From positions 1 through 6,236 of the forward strand of contig CABSEO010000122.1 of NCBI GenBank assembly GCA_902476665.1: DNA of 6,236 nt. Reading direction: 5' to 3'. Below are positions 1 to 6,118 of the stretch, piece after piece. The first letter of the stretch is position 1. Every line of letters begins with the position of its first letter. The notes beneath the pieces are model-generated. The model did no database searches, was not told where the DNA came from, and saw nothing but the letters and a program-made list of their open reading frames with translations. The DNA is from an uncultured Emergencia sp. (GTDB lineage Bacteria > Bacillota > Clostridia > Peptostreptococcales > Anaerovoracaceae). Position numbers and translations under genes: made by a program.

Positions 1-3000
1 TATCGACAGATCACCGGCAGCGGATCCTCTGTCAACAGAATAGTCATAAACCAGTACACAGGCTGTGCTGTCAGGCAGCGTAAAAGTAATCGTATGTGTT
101 TCACTGTCATATTCAGCACCATATTGCGAAGAATCAATCTGCGTACCACAGAAATGATTATCTTTTGCATTTTCATCATATTGATAAAGTTTTACTGTAT
201 TCGGTTCAAAGAAAGCCTGTGTTCCTTCCGGAATGGTCAGTGTATCCTTCAATGTAAGATTTTCATCATAAGGATTCAGACGTTCTCCCTCAGGATTGAT
301 GATCACATAATACCGCAGAGAATCCTCATCAGTAAGCTTTTCCCCTGTTTTCTCCAGATGAGGCCGACTGTATTTTACTGTTGTGGTGGTGCTATCGGAA
401 ATTCCATCCCAGGATGCTGTGTTAGTATAGGTTTTCTCCCCTTTTTCCTCCAGCTCCACATCACCGGCAACAGAAACATCATAATAAATTCCAAAAGTAT
501 CTTTTTCCAGATCATTTAAATGTCCCAGCCTGAATGTCACCGTGGTTGTTCCATCGTCATTTTTATCCGCGGTAATTTCCTGCAGGTAATATGTATCTTT
601 TGTCTCATCCGTATAAGTGTTCCAACTGTTCGGATGCCGGCGCAGCATCACGGAATCCTCCACCAGCTCCACGCCCGCAGGAAGAATATCTGTAACAGTG
701 ATTTCAGTTTTTTCACCGTAATCTGTAATCATAATCCGATAGTGAAGAAGTTCCCCTGTATCACCTGAGTTCACTGTCAGCGAACTGTCAGTAAACGAAC
801 CGGTATCTCTACTTCCTTCTTCGGTACCGTCAGGGCTTGCCTGCTTGTCGATTTTTTGATAAAAAGTCATCTCTGCCTGTGTCAGAGAATAGTCATCAGG
901 AATTCTGCCCAGATTATATACTGTGACTTTTTTCGTTCCTTCCGGCAAGGATCCCTTATCTATTCGGGAATCGTAAGTAATAAGAAGATTTTGCTCTGAA
1001 ATTTTCTCCGGGACACTGTCATAAAACACAACCGCAAACATTCCCAGTGGTTCGTCAGAACTAAAGGCACTGATATCTCTCCAATTAAATACTTCAACCA
1101 TATCAGAAAAATCATACTCTGCCACCAGCCAGGACAGATCTTCAATGGATGCATCATTATTTTCCATAAAGGATTTCACATCTGCTTTGGAAATTGCCAT
1201 AATCGTATAGTCCGTGCCGTATTCCAGTCTGGTTTTTCCATCCACAGTCCACACTGCTAGAGAAGATAAAAGATTTTTCGTCGTATAATGACTTTCCATA
1301 AACTGGCTTCCGTCTTCGGTCACTGCGCCTGAAAGCAGATCAACATAATGAAGCTTTTCCAATTCAGGAGGATTAGGACGGGCAATCGTTGCTGCCCAGT
1401 GGACAATTCCTGTGTTACTGTCACTGCCCAGACTTCCTTTTACTACTCCATAGTCACCGATGGTAGGCCCTTCCACATCCACCTTTACCCAGTAATCTCC
1501 AACAGATGCTGTATTATGAAAGATAATGGTGCTGTCTGATGATATGTTCGTCGGTATTTCTGTTTCATATGTGATTACATACTGTGCTTTGGAGTTTTGG
1601 GGAAAAGTATACGGCAATGAAATCTCATAGCTTTCTCCTGTCGGCGCATAATCCCAGAGAGCAGTTATGGTAACTTTTTCCGGCAGTTTCATTGTATGCT
1701 CCTGTCCGTCAGCGGTATAAGTCAACGTGTCTTTTAATGTCCATCCGCTGATATCTCTCTGATCTTCATTTACATAGATGGTCCACTTAATCTTTCTTGT
1801 CAGCACATCATATGTGTACTCCTTTGAAATCATCGCTTTGGATACCTGCACATTTGCAGTTGCCTCTGCTGTGTTGACCTGATCCTTTGCCACTGCCTTA
1901 TTGGAAAACTGCAGATAACCGTTTCCATTTCCCAGGCTGTTCAGATCCGGCACTGCAGAATAAGTGAGAATATAGGATTCTCCTTTCTGCAGAGCTGGAA
2001 GATCTTTCAGAACAAAGGTGGCGGCTTTTTCTTTTGTCTGCTGCATAACAGTAAGATGCGGGCGAATTTCCTCCAGACTGGTAAACGGATAAGTTATCTG
2101 CCCCTGAGTATCCACTTTCTGTAAACTGATACTGTCCTCTTTATAATTTATCACTCCGTATTCCGGCGCATGAATAAATGCGTCCTCAATGGTAACTGTA
2201 CCGTCTGTCCCGGTCTCAGTAGATACTGCAATCCGATAGGTTATAAGATTTTGTGACTTGTCATAATTACCTGCTTTTGTAATAGTCAGATCTTTTTCTT
2301 CCCTATCCGGTTTTACTACGATAATTCCGCCGTCAAAGCCCAGATCAATTGAATCATTTCCTTCCTCTCCCGTGGCAGTGACTGTTCCCTGAAATTCCAG
2401 TTCTCCCGTAAACGCGCTTCCATCCGCAAAATCTGAATTGAATGTAATCTGTATGAGACCTCCTGTTGAGATGGTATAAGCGCCGGCATCTTTATTCCCA
2501 ATGGTAACCGGGCCAGATGCCTGCTCACGCAGTCCAATTCCGGCAGGAAGCTGATAATGAATTACCTTAGAATCCGCTGTAACAGTATTCTCCGGCATTG
2601 TATAACTGATGTGCACCTTAATTGAATCTCCGCTGGTTACCTCAGTTGTTACCGGTACCCACTGCCCGTCAACTTCTCTGGATAAAGTAAAGTTTGTAAT
2701 ATACTGGGCAAAATTTATGCTTGCTGCCCGCGCATTGCTTGCTGCAGCAAGACGTTTCTCTGCAGCCGAAGAGGAAAACCTTTCGACAGCCGCCCAGCTA
2801 GTTTCGTTCTGATAAGAAATCCGGGCTCCCTGTTTTTCTTTCTCCTCCGGGACACAGGTTTCGTCATGAACATGTTCAAGCACTTCTGTCTTATCGCAGA
2901 TCAGTCTGCCGTTCCCATCATAACAGTGGGATGTATGGGTATGCAGTACGATTTCATCTTTTCCGCAAATAAGTTTTTTCTGTGTTTCAAAACAGTCTCC

Positions 3001-3606
3001 GGTATGCGTATGTGGGGAAGTCTCCTTTTTGCCGCAAACAAGTTTTTTTTCTGAAGAATAGCATTCTTCTTTATGCGAGTGACCTTCTTCCGATTTTTCA
3101 CAAATCAGAGTTCCCTCCGCATCATAGCAGCTTTCGTTATGCTTATGCGGTTCGGCTTCCTCCTTCCCGCAGATCAGTTCTTCAACTCCTTCATAACATT
3201 GGGCTGAATGGACATGACCTTCCGTTTCCTCCAAATCGCAGATCTGGACAAGGATATCCTGATAACAGGATGCTTCATGAGTATGAACCTTTATTTCATT
3301 TAAGGGACAAATCAAAGTATCACCATGATAGCAGGAATCATCATGGGTATGGACAACAAAATCTGCATAGCCGCAAACCGGATTTCCATCCTCATCGTAA
3401 CAGCCGTCCACATGGGTATGTGTATTCAGCTGACAACAGAGTGTGTCCGACTCCTTTTCCATTGTTAATGCAGGCAGAGTCATGACTGTTGTGATCACAA
3501 TAACCACAAGAACTGCCAGTAGTACTGTAATCTTCTGCCAGCGTTTTTGCAGCTTATGTTCCAGCAGATATTCCCACGCTCTGTTTTTTTCATTGTACGA
3601 CTTCAT
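1..3606 (-). CDS. Giant modular surface protein (adhesin/pilin-like), 3' end outside the window
   Basis: The frame is open from ATG 3606 to the left edge, 1202 codons without a stop. Residues 1-25 are polar and basic. Residues 26-47 form one hydrophobic helix, a long signal peptide or type II anchor; no clean AxA cleavage site follows. Residues 57-251 hold nine Cys/His repeats. An Ala-rich linker (about 252-284) leads to beta-rich, Thr/Asp-rich modules that I divide at about 285-440, 440-588, 589-705, 705-905, 905-1080 and 1083 onward. Several resemble DUF11/SpaH-D2 isopeptide domains: a Lys early (K444, K590, K918/K921, K1086), an acidic residue in a TxxD-type strand (E474/D475, D626, D973, D1121) and a late Asn (N578, N698, N1062). 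The role is inferred: an extracellular stalk exported by Sec, perhaps wall-anchored by a C-terminus not seen here. The gene is last visible in an operon, 22 nt after the signal peptidase. The ligand is unknown. Confidence 0.93.
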   Translation of the reverse strand, partial: MKSYNEKNRAWEYLLEHKLQKRWQKITVLLAVLVVIVITTVMTLPALTMEKESDTLCCQLNTHTHVDGCYDEDGNPVCGYADFVVHTHDDSCYHGDTLICPLNEIKVHTHEASCYQDILVQICDLEETEGHVHSAQCYEGVEELICGKEEAEPHKHNESCYDAEGTLICEKSEEGHSHKEECYSSEKKLVCGKKETSPHTHTGDCFETQKKLICGKDEIVLHTHTSHCYDGNGRLICDKTEVLEHVHDETCVPEEKEKQGARISYQNETSWAAVERFSSSAAEKRLAAASNARAASINFAQYITNFTLSREVDGQWVPVTTEVTSGDSIKVHISYTMPENTVTADSKVIHYQLPAGIGLREQASGPVTIGNKDAGAYTISTGGLIQITFNSDFADGSAFTGELEFQGTVTATGEEGNDSIDLGFDGGIIVVKPDREEKDLTITKAGNYDKSQNLITYRIAVSTETGTDGTVTIEDAFIHAPEYGVINYKEDSISLQKVDTQGQITYPFTSLEEIRPHLTVMQQTKEKAATFVLKDLPALQKGESYILTYSAVPDLNSLGNGNGYLQFSNKAVAKDQVNTAEATANVQVSKAMISKEYTYDVLTRKIKWTIYVNEDQRDISGWTLKDTLTYTADGQEHTMKLPEKVTITALWDYAPTGESYEISLPYTFPQNSKAQYVITYETEIPTNISSDSTIIFHNTASVGDYWVKVDVEGPTIGDYGVVKGSLGSDSNTGIVHWAATIARPNPPELEKLHYVDLLSGAVTEDGSQFMESHYTTKNLLSSLAVWTVDGKTRLEYGTDYTIMAISKADVKSFMENNDASIEDLSWLVAEYDFSDMVEVFNWRDISAFSSDEPLGMFAVVFYDSVPEKISEQNLLITYDSRIDKGSLPEGTKKVTVYNLGRIPDDYSLTQAEMTFYQKIDKQASPDGTEEGSRDTGSFTDSSLTVNSGDTGELLHYRIMITDYGEKTEITVTDILPAGVELVEDSVMLRRHPNSWNTYTDETKDTYYLQEITADKNDDGTTTVTFRLGHLNDLEKDTFGIYYDVSVAGDVELEEKGEKTYTNTASWDGISDSTTTTVKYSRPHLEKTGEKLTDEDSLRYYVIINPEGERLNPYDENLTLKDTLTIPEGTQAFFEPNTVKLYQYDENAKDNHFCGTQIDSSQYGAEYDSETHTITFTLPDSTACVLVYDYSVDRGSAAGDLSI
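2854..3438 (-). repeat. Nine tandem Cys/His protein repeats (C-x6-7-HxH-x3-C)
   Basis: Within the surface protein, HxHxxxC motifs start at residues 63, 86, 108, 131, 154, 176, 199, 222 and 245, so the period is 22 or 23 residues. Most continue as CY, then a variable loop, then LIC or LVC. Each HxH is preceded by a Cys 7-8 residues earlier (C78, C100, C123, C146, C169, C191, C214, C237; C57 or C58 for the first). Read this way there are nine complete Cys-His-His-Cys sets and one spare Cys. The DNA copies differ from each other, so this is an old protein repeat and not a recent tandem duplication. I recall similar HTHxxxCY runs near the N-termini of large surface proteins of gut Clostridia, but no established function. 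Metal binding or disulfide cross-linking are inferences. Confidence 0.9.
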
Positions 3607-3612
3607 GAAAAG

Positions 3613-3619
3613 CCTCCTT
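3613..3619 (-). promoter_or_regulatory. Ribosome binding site of the surface protein gene
   Basis: The minus strand reads AAGGAGG, a near-perfect Shine-Dalgarno, 6 nt before the ATG at 3606. It lies in the 22-nt gap after the signal peptidase stop and fixes the start of the giant gene. Its strength suggests high translation of the distal gene in the operon. Confidence 0.9.
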
Positions 3620-3628
3620 TGCCAAATA

Positions 3629-4213
3629 CTAATCTATCGCTCCAAAACCGCTGAGCGGCCAGATCCTAAAGACCAGTCTGCCCACAATCTGTTCTTCTGC
3701 AACACAGCCTATGGCGCTGCTGCGTGAATCACTGGAAACGCTGCGGTGATCTCCCATTACGAAATATCGTCCTTCCGGGACCTGAAATGGAAGGGAAATA
3801 TTACACTCACCAAACGCTTTTTCTTCCAGATATGGTTCCTCTAATGACTGTCCGTCAATAGTCACATTACCGTTTTCATCTATGTCCACCCATTCTCCCG
3901 GCAAGCCGATCACTCGTTTGACCAGGATTTTATTGTTGTAATAAAATGCGGCCACATCTCCTCGTTCGTAGGAGCCGTCTCTCACAGCAATAATAACGTT
4001 CCCATTAACCAGTGCAGGTTCCATGGAAACGCCATAGATTTTTAATACAGGCAGCAGCAGATTGGATATCAGTATGGCTGCAGCTGCTACAACAATTAAA
4101 ACAGAAAGGGTGCTGCGCATTATTTTTCTGCATCTTCTCCGATGCTTTTCTCGCTTTAACTCCGCCTCCAGCTGCTCAACAGTGGGCGGTGCAAAGCTTG
4201 GTTTCTTCTTCAT
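3629..4213 (-). CDS. lepB: Type I signal peptidase (S26 family), 194 aa
   Basis: This membrane serine protease removes signal peptides from Sec-exported proteins outside the membrane. A basic, partly helical cytoplasmic N-terminus (residues 1-33) precedes one transmembrane helix (about 36-57). The S26 boxes follow: GVSMEP with nucleophile Ser63; KRVIGLPGE with general-base Lys99; and GDHRSVSSDSR (154-164), the usual GDNR box with His for Asn. The length fits Gram-positive one-TM enzymes of the SipS type. I chose ATG 4213 because GGAG sits 7 nt upstream; an in-frame GTG at 4249 would add 12 residues but overlaps the end of the preceding gene and has no better site. The gene lies 13 nt after the coiled-coil gene and 22 nt before the surface protein, so a dedicated role in processing that protein is likely but not proven. 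The symbol is the family name; orthology to a particular Sip paralogue is not claimed. Confidence 0.95.
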   Translation of the reverse strand: MKKKPSFAPPTVEQLEAELKREKHRRRCRKIMRSTLSVLIVVAAAAILISNLLLPVLKIYGVSMEPALVNGNVIIAVRDGSYERGDVAAFYYNNKILVKRVIGLPGEWVDIDENGNVTIDGQSLEEPYLEEKAFGECNISLPFQVPEGRYFVMGDHRSVSSDSRSSAIGCVAEEQIVGRLVFRIWPLSGFGAID

Positions 4214-4220
4214 AGAATTA

Positions 4221-4224
4221 CTCC
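4221..4224 (-). promoter_or_regulatory. Ribosome binding site deciding the signal peptidase start
   Basis: GGAG on the minus strand lies 7 nt before ATG 4213 and just after the TGA (4229-4227) of the upstream gene. This supports the 194-aa start over the in-frame GTG at 4249 and suggests coupled translation from the upstream gene. Confidence 0.75.
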
Positions 4225-4226
4225 AT

Positions 4227-5195
4227 TCAGAACTGAATGCCTGAACCACTGAAATTCAACAGTTTTTTCAATTCCTGATGACTTTCGTAGAAAGACTGCA
4301 GACGTTTTGAAACCTCGGCCCAATATGCCTCGGAACGCTGCTTCGCTTCTTCTTCCATTGCCTCACACTTTCTCTGGCAAGCAATTTCCATACTCTCACA
4401 TTTTTCCCTGGTCTCTTTCATCCGTCTCTCTGTTTCCGCTCGACTATCCGCATCACGCTTGGAACAGATTGCGTTCTGTCTCTCATTGAGACTGCGGATA
4501 TTCTCTATATATTGCTGGCTGGCTGCCTGTGCTGCCTCAAATATTCCATTGAGCTGAAGTGCTGCCACAGCAATAGAACCTGCTTCATTAATCATGATTT
4601 CCCGGTTCTTTAATGCGGTTCGTGCTGCTTCCAGTTCTTCTCTGAGCGCTTCCAGTTCTTTTCTATGCTCGTTTTTGAGAAAGTCCAGGTCTCTTTCATA
4701 TTCAGATTTCAGAAATTCCAGTTCCTTTCCCTGTTCAATCAACAATTCCAAAAGTTCTTTTCTGTTTAAGCTCTGCAGCTTCTGATCTGTCATAGTCTTA
4801 CCGCCCTTCCTCTGTGCCTCTGTGCCCGCAGGGACATAGAAAAAACAGTCAGCCGATGCTTTTACACGTTGCTTTCTGTTTCCCAGTACATTATCATCCC
4901 TTGAGGTTTCTTCTATTTTCCCGCAGGAAACAACCGGAAACTCCTCGTCTTTTAAAAGGATATGACATTCTGCTTCCGGACAGAACCTGCTGATTCTGTC
5001 GATCAGCTCTTTGCCGGACATTTCTTTCAAAGCAGAACGGGTATAGACAGCATCCACATCATGATACATGACAAACCTCACAGCATCTTCTGCGCTGCTG
5101 TGCAGAAAGACCATAGCTTCTGACTGTTGATTCGCAAGCCGTCTGGCCTCACGCTCCAGTGCATTCTGATCGCTGTCGACAAGCAGAATTATCAT
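4227..5195 (-). CDS. Degenerate receiver domain joined to a long coiled-coil protein, 322 aa
   Basis: Residues 1-85 follow the CheY-like pattern: MIILLVDSD at the N-terminus and an EMSGKEL segment at 58-64. They align by eye, without gaps up to that segment, with the intact receiver of the neighbouring regulator. The phospho-acceptor position is Arg53, one acidic-pocket Asp is Ser8, and the Thr/Ser switch position is not Thr/Ser, so phosphorylation is unlikely. Residues 86-134 are a polar linker without visible domain character. From Met135 the protein is nearly all heptad-like helix (many ELEALREELEAAR-type stretches) around a conserved-looking core, AGSIAVAALQLNGIFEAAQAA (about 206-226), and ends with Cys-containing MEx repeats. 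No signal peptide or membrane segment is present, so it is probably cytoplasmic. I recall similar coiled-coil proteins beside such adhesin operons, without a known function. It is the first gene of the operon. The start has only a weak AGGG-type site; Met135 (ATG 4793) is an alternative start. Confidence 0.85.
   Translation of the reverse strand: MIILLVDSDQNALEREARRLANQQSEAMVFLHSSAEDAVRFVMYHDVDAVYTRSALKEMSGKELIDRISRFCPEAECHILLKDEEFPVVSCGKIEETSRDDNVLGNRKQRVKASADCFFYVPAGTEAQRKGGKTMTDQKLQSLNRKELLELLIEQGKELEFLKSEYERDLDFLKNEHRKELEALREELEAARTALKNREIMINEAGSIAVAALQLNGIFEAAQAASQQYIENIRSLNERQNAICSKRDADSRAETERRMKETREKCESMEIACQRKCEAMEEEAKQRSEAYWAEVSKRLQSFYESHQELKKLLNFSGSGIQF
4791..4813 (-). promoter_or_regulatory. 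Possible internal translation start of the coiled-coil module
   Basis: The minus strand carries AGGAAGG 11 nt before an in-frame ATG (4793-4791) that starts MTDQKLQSLNRKELLELL, which reads like a natural N-terminus. Use of this start would give a 188-aa coiled-coil protein without the receiver-like part. The spacing is long and the match imperfect, so this is tentative. Confidence 0.35.
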
Positions 5196-5222
5196 AATTT
5201 TCTCATCCCTAACTTTTTTTAA

Positions 5223-5231
5223 AGTATATCA
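5223..5231 (-). promoter_or_regulatory. Extended -10 promoter of the adhesin operon
   Basis: The minus strand reads TGATATACT: a TGn extension plus TATACT, one mismatch from TATAAT. No convincing TTGACA lies at 16-18 nt upstream, which fits an activator-dependent or extended -10 promoter. The expected start point is near 5216, inside an A7 run, leaving a leader of about 20 nt before ATG 5195. Confidence 0.65.
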
Positions 5232-5238
5232 AATGATT

Positions 5239-5256
5239 CGTTACAAAAGCGTTACA
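5239..5256 (-). promoter_or_regulatory. Direct-repeat operator TGTAACG-N4-TGTAACG
   Basis: Two identical 7-mers (minus strand TGTAACG, at 5256-5250 and 5245-5239) are separated by CTTT, an 11-bp period that places both on the same face of the helix. The inner copy ends 10 bp upstream of the -10 hexamer. OmpR/PhoB-family winged-helix regulators are known to bind 7+4+7 tandem repeats in this position. The gene just upstream encodes such a regulator, so it is the obvious candidate; this assignment is inferred. Confidence 0.6.
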
Positions 5257-5265
5257 TCCTTTTTA

Positions 5266-5300
5266 AAAGAGGAACGAATACCAAGTATCCGTTCCTCTTT
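5266..5300 (-). terminator. Hairpin at the response regulator stop, probable intrinsic terminator
   Basis: Arms 5266-5281 and 5285-5300 pair over 16 bp around a 3-nt loop. In the minus-strand transcript the single irregular position is a G-U wobble, whereas a plus-strand transcript would have an A-C mismatch, which favours the minus direction. The hairpin begins within the TAA (5301-5299). Only four Us follow, partly in the stem, then As, so termination may be incomplete. It separates the regulator unit from the promoter at about 5230. Confidence 0.65.
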
Positions 5301-6096
5301 ATTTCTCCATCCACTTTTCAAAACCAAGCTCGGCATTATGGAGCTCTCCCCAGCTGTATGAAGGCATATAGTCATTTTGGTAAGCATTGATTGCCATTGG
5401 ATCACCTTGCAGAAAACGATAATAATCACAGTCAAACTTTTCCGGCAAAACAGCATAGCTGTTAAAGCTCTTTAGCAGAATTTCTTCTGCATCTACTTTT
5501 TTCAATGTGTTTTTCAGATCATAGACCAACTGTCGAAAGTATCCTTTAGAAGCGGCTGTCCCAGAGCTTTCTTCAAACAATGCTGCACAAGCTTCAGCCA
5601 TCGTAACGGTCGCTCCACGACGATCCACCAGATACGCCAGTAATTCTTTTGATTTGGCGCGTCCGAATTTCACGGTTTTTCTGTCAACAATCAGTTCAAA
5701 TCCCCCAAAGGTCTGAACCTCAATTCTCTTCTTTCCCGGGAGTTCATTATATATAAAGGTTAATTCCCGCTGGACATCTTCCGCGTCTACCGGTTTAAGC
5801 AGATATCCGGTTGCATGCAGCTGAAAAGCATTGACTGCATATTCCTGAAAACCGGTAACAAAAATGATATGAAGTTCCGGTTTAATTTTTTTCAGTCTCA
5901 CTGCAAGTTGCAAACCAGACATTTTCCTCATTTTTATATCCAGAAAAGCCACATCTGCAGGATATTCGGAAAAAGCCTCCAGTGCCTGTTCAGGACAGGT
6001 AAAGCAATAGATTTCCGCAGCCGGATACAGTTTTCCCAGAATCTTTTTCATTTCGTCCAGTATCAGCATTTCATCATCCACTGCAAAAAAACGCAT
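5299..6096 (-). CDS. Response regulator, receiver plus SARP/BTAD-like winged helix, 265 aa
   Basis: The N-terminal receiver (about 1-115) is complete: acidic pocket Asp7/Asp8, phospho-acceptor Asp53 in FLDIKM, Thr81 in FVTGFQEYAV and Lys101 in YLLKPV. These sequences are closest in style to LytTR/AgrA-type receivers. The output domain is not LytTR: residues 126-217 (VQTFGGFELIVDRKTVKFGR, then SKELLAYLVDRRGATVT) match the Trans_reg_C winged helix of SARP-like regulators. The tail AINAYQNDYMPSYSW resembles the first helix of a BTAD domain that stops early. It should be a cytoplasmic DNA-binding regulator phosphorylated by the kinase encoded 22 nt upstream. The start ATG 6096 has GAGGTGA before it. 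It is the best candidate to bind the direct repeat upstream of the adhesin operon. Confidence 0.93.
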   Translation of the reverse strand: MRFFAVDDEMLILDEMKKILGKLYPAAEIYCFTCPEQALEAFSEYPADVAFLDIKMRKMSGLQLAVRLKKIKPELHIIFVTGFQEYAVNAFQLHATGYLLKPVDAEDVQRELTFIYNELPGKKRIEVQTFGGFELIVDRKTVKFGRAKSKELLAYLVDRRGATVTMAEACAALFEESSGTAASKGYFRQLVYDLKNTLKKVDAEEILLKSFNSYAVLPEKFDCDYYRFLQGDPMAINAYQNDYMPSYSWGELHNAELGFEKWMEK

Positions 6097-6100
6097 AAAC

Positions 6101-6107
6101 TCACCTC
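6101..6107 (-). promoter_or_regulatory. Ribosome binding site of the response regulator gene
   Basis: GAGGTGA on the minus strand has its GAGG 7 nt before ATG 6096, within the 22-nt gap after the kinase stop. It supports both the start codon and co-transcription with the kinase. Confidence 0.8.
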
Positions 6108-6118
6108 ATTTCCAAGTA

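Noticed and set aside
94..768. Plus-strand open frames of 141 and 82 codons
   Set aside because: They are antisense to the adhesin stalk. The Phe/Ile/Cys-rich translations are typical of a reverse-complement shadow, and the stalk frame is continuous over the same bases.
2854..3438. Regular spacing of about 69 bp, suggesting a CRISPR array
   Set aside because: The DNA units are not identical. Only codons for Cys, His and nearby residues recur, so the pattern is at the protein level.
2982..3485. Plus-strand open frame of 167 codons, antisense to the Cys/His array
   Set aside because: It lies opposite a frame with regular, meaningful repeats. Its own translation has no domain, and its His/Tyr richness is a shadow of the repeated codons.
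4214..4249. GTG 4249 as the start of the signal peptidase, adding 12 residues
   Set aside because: It overlaps the end of the upstream gene, whereas ATG 4213 has GGAG at an ideal distance.
5192..5206. Four-codon minicistron (ATG 5206 to TGA 5192) overlapping the operon's first ATG, as a possible leader peptide
   Set aside because: It has no properly spaced ribosome binding site and is too short to distinguish from chance.
5241..5456. Minus-strand frame of 71 codons overlapping the end of the regulator
   Set aside because: It runs in another frame through the winged-helix tail and the hairpin, has no recognisable feature, and the regulator frame explains the region.
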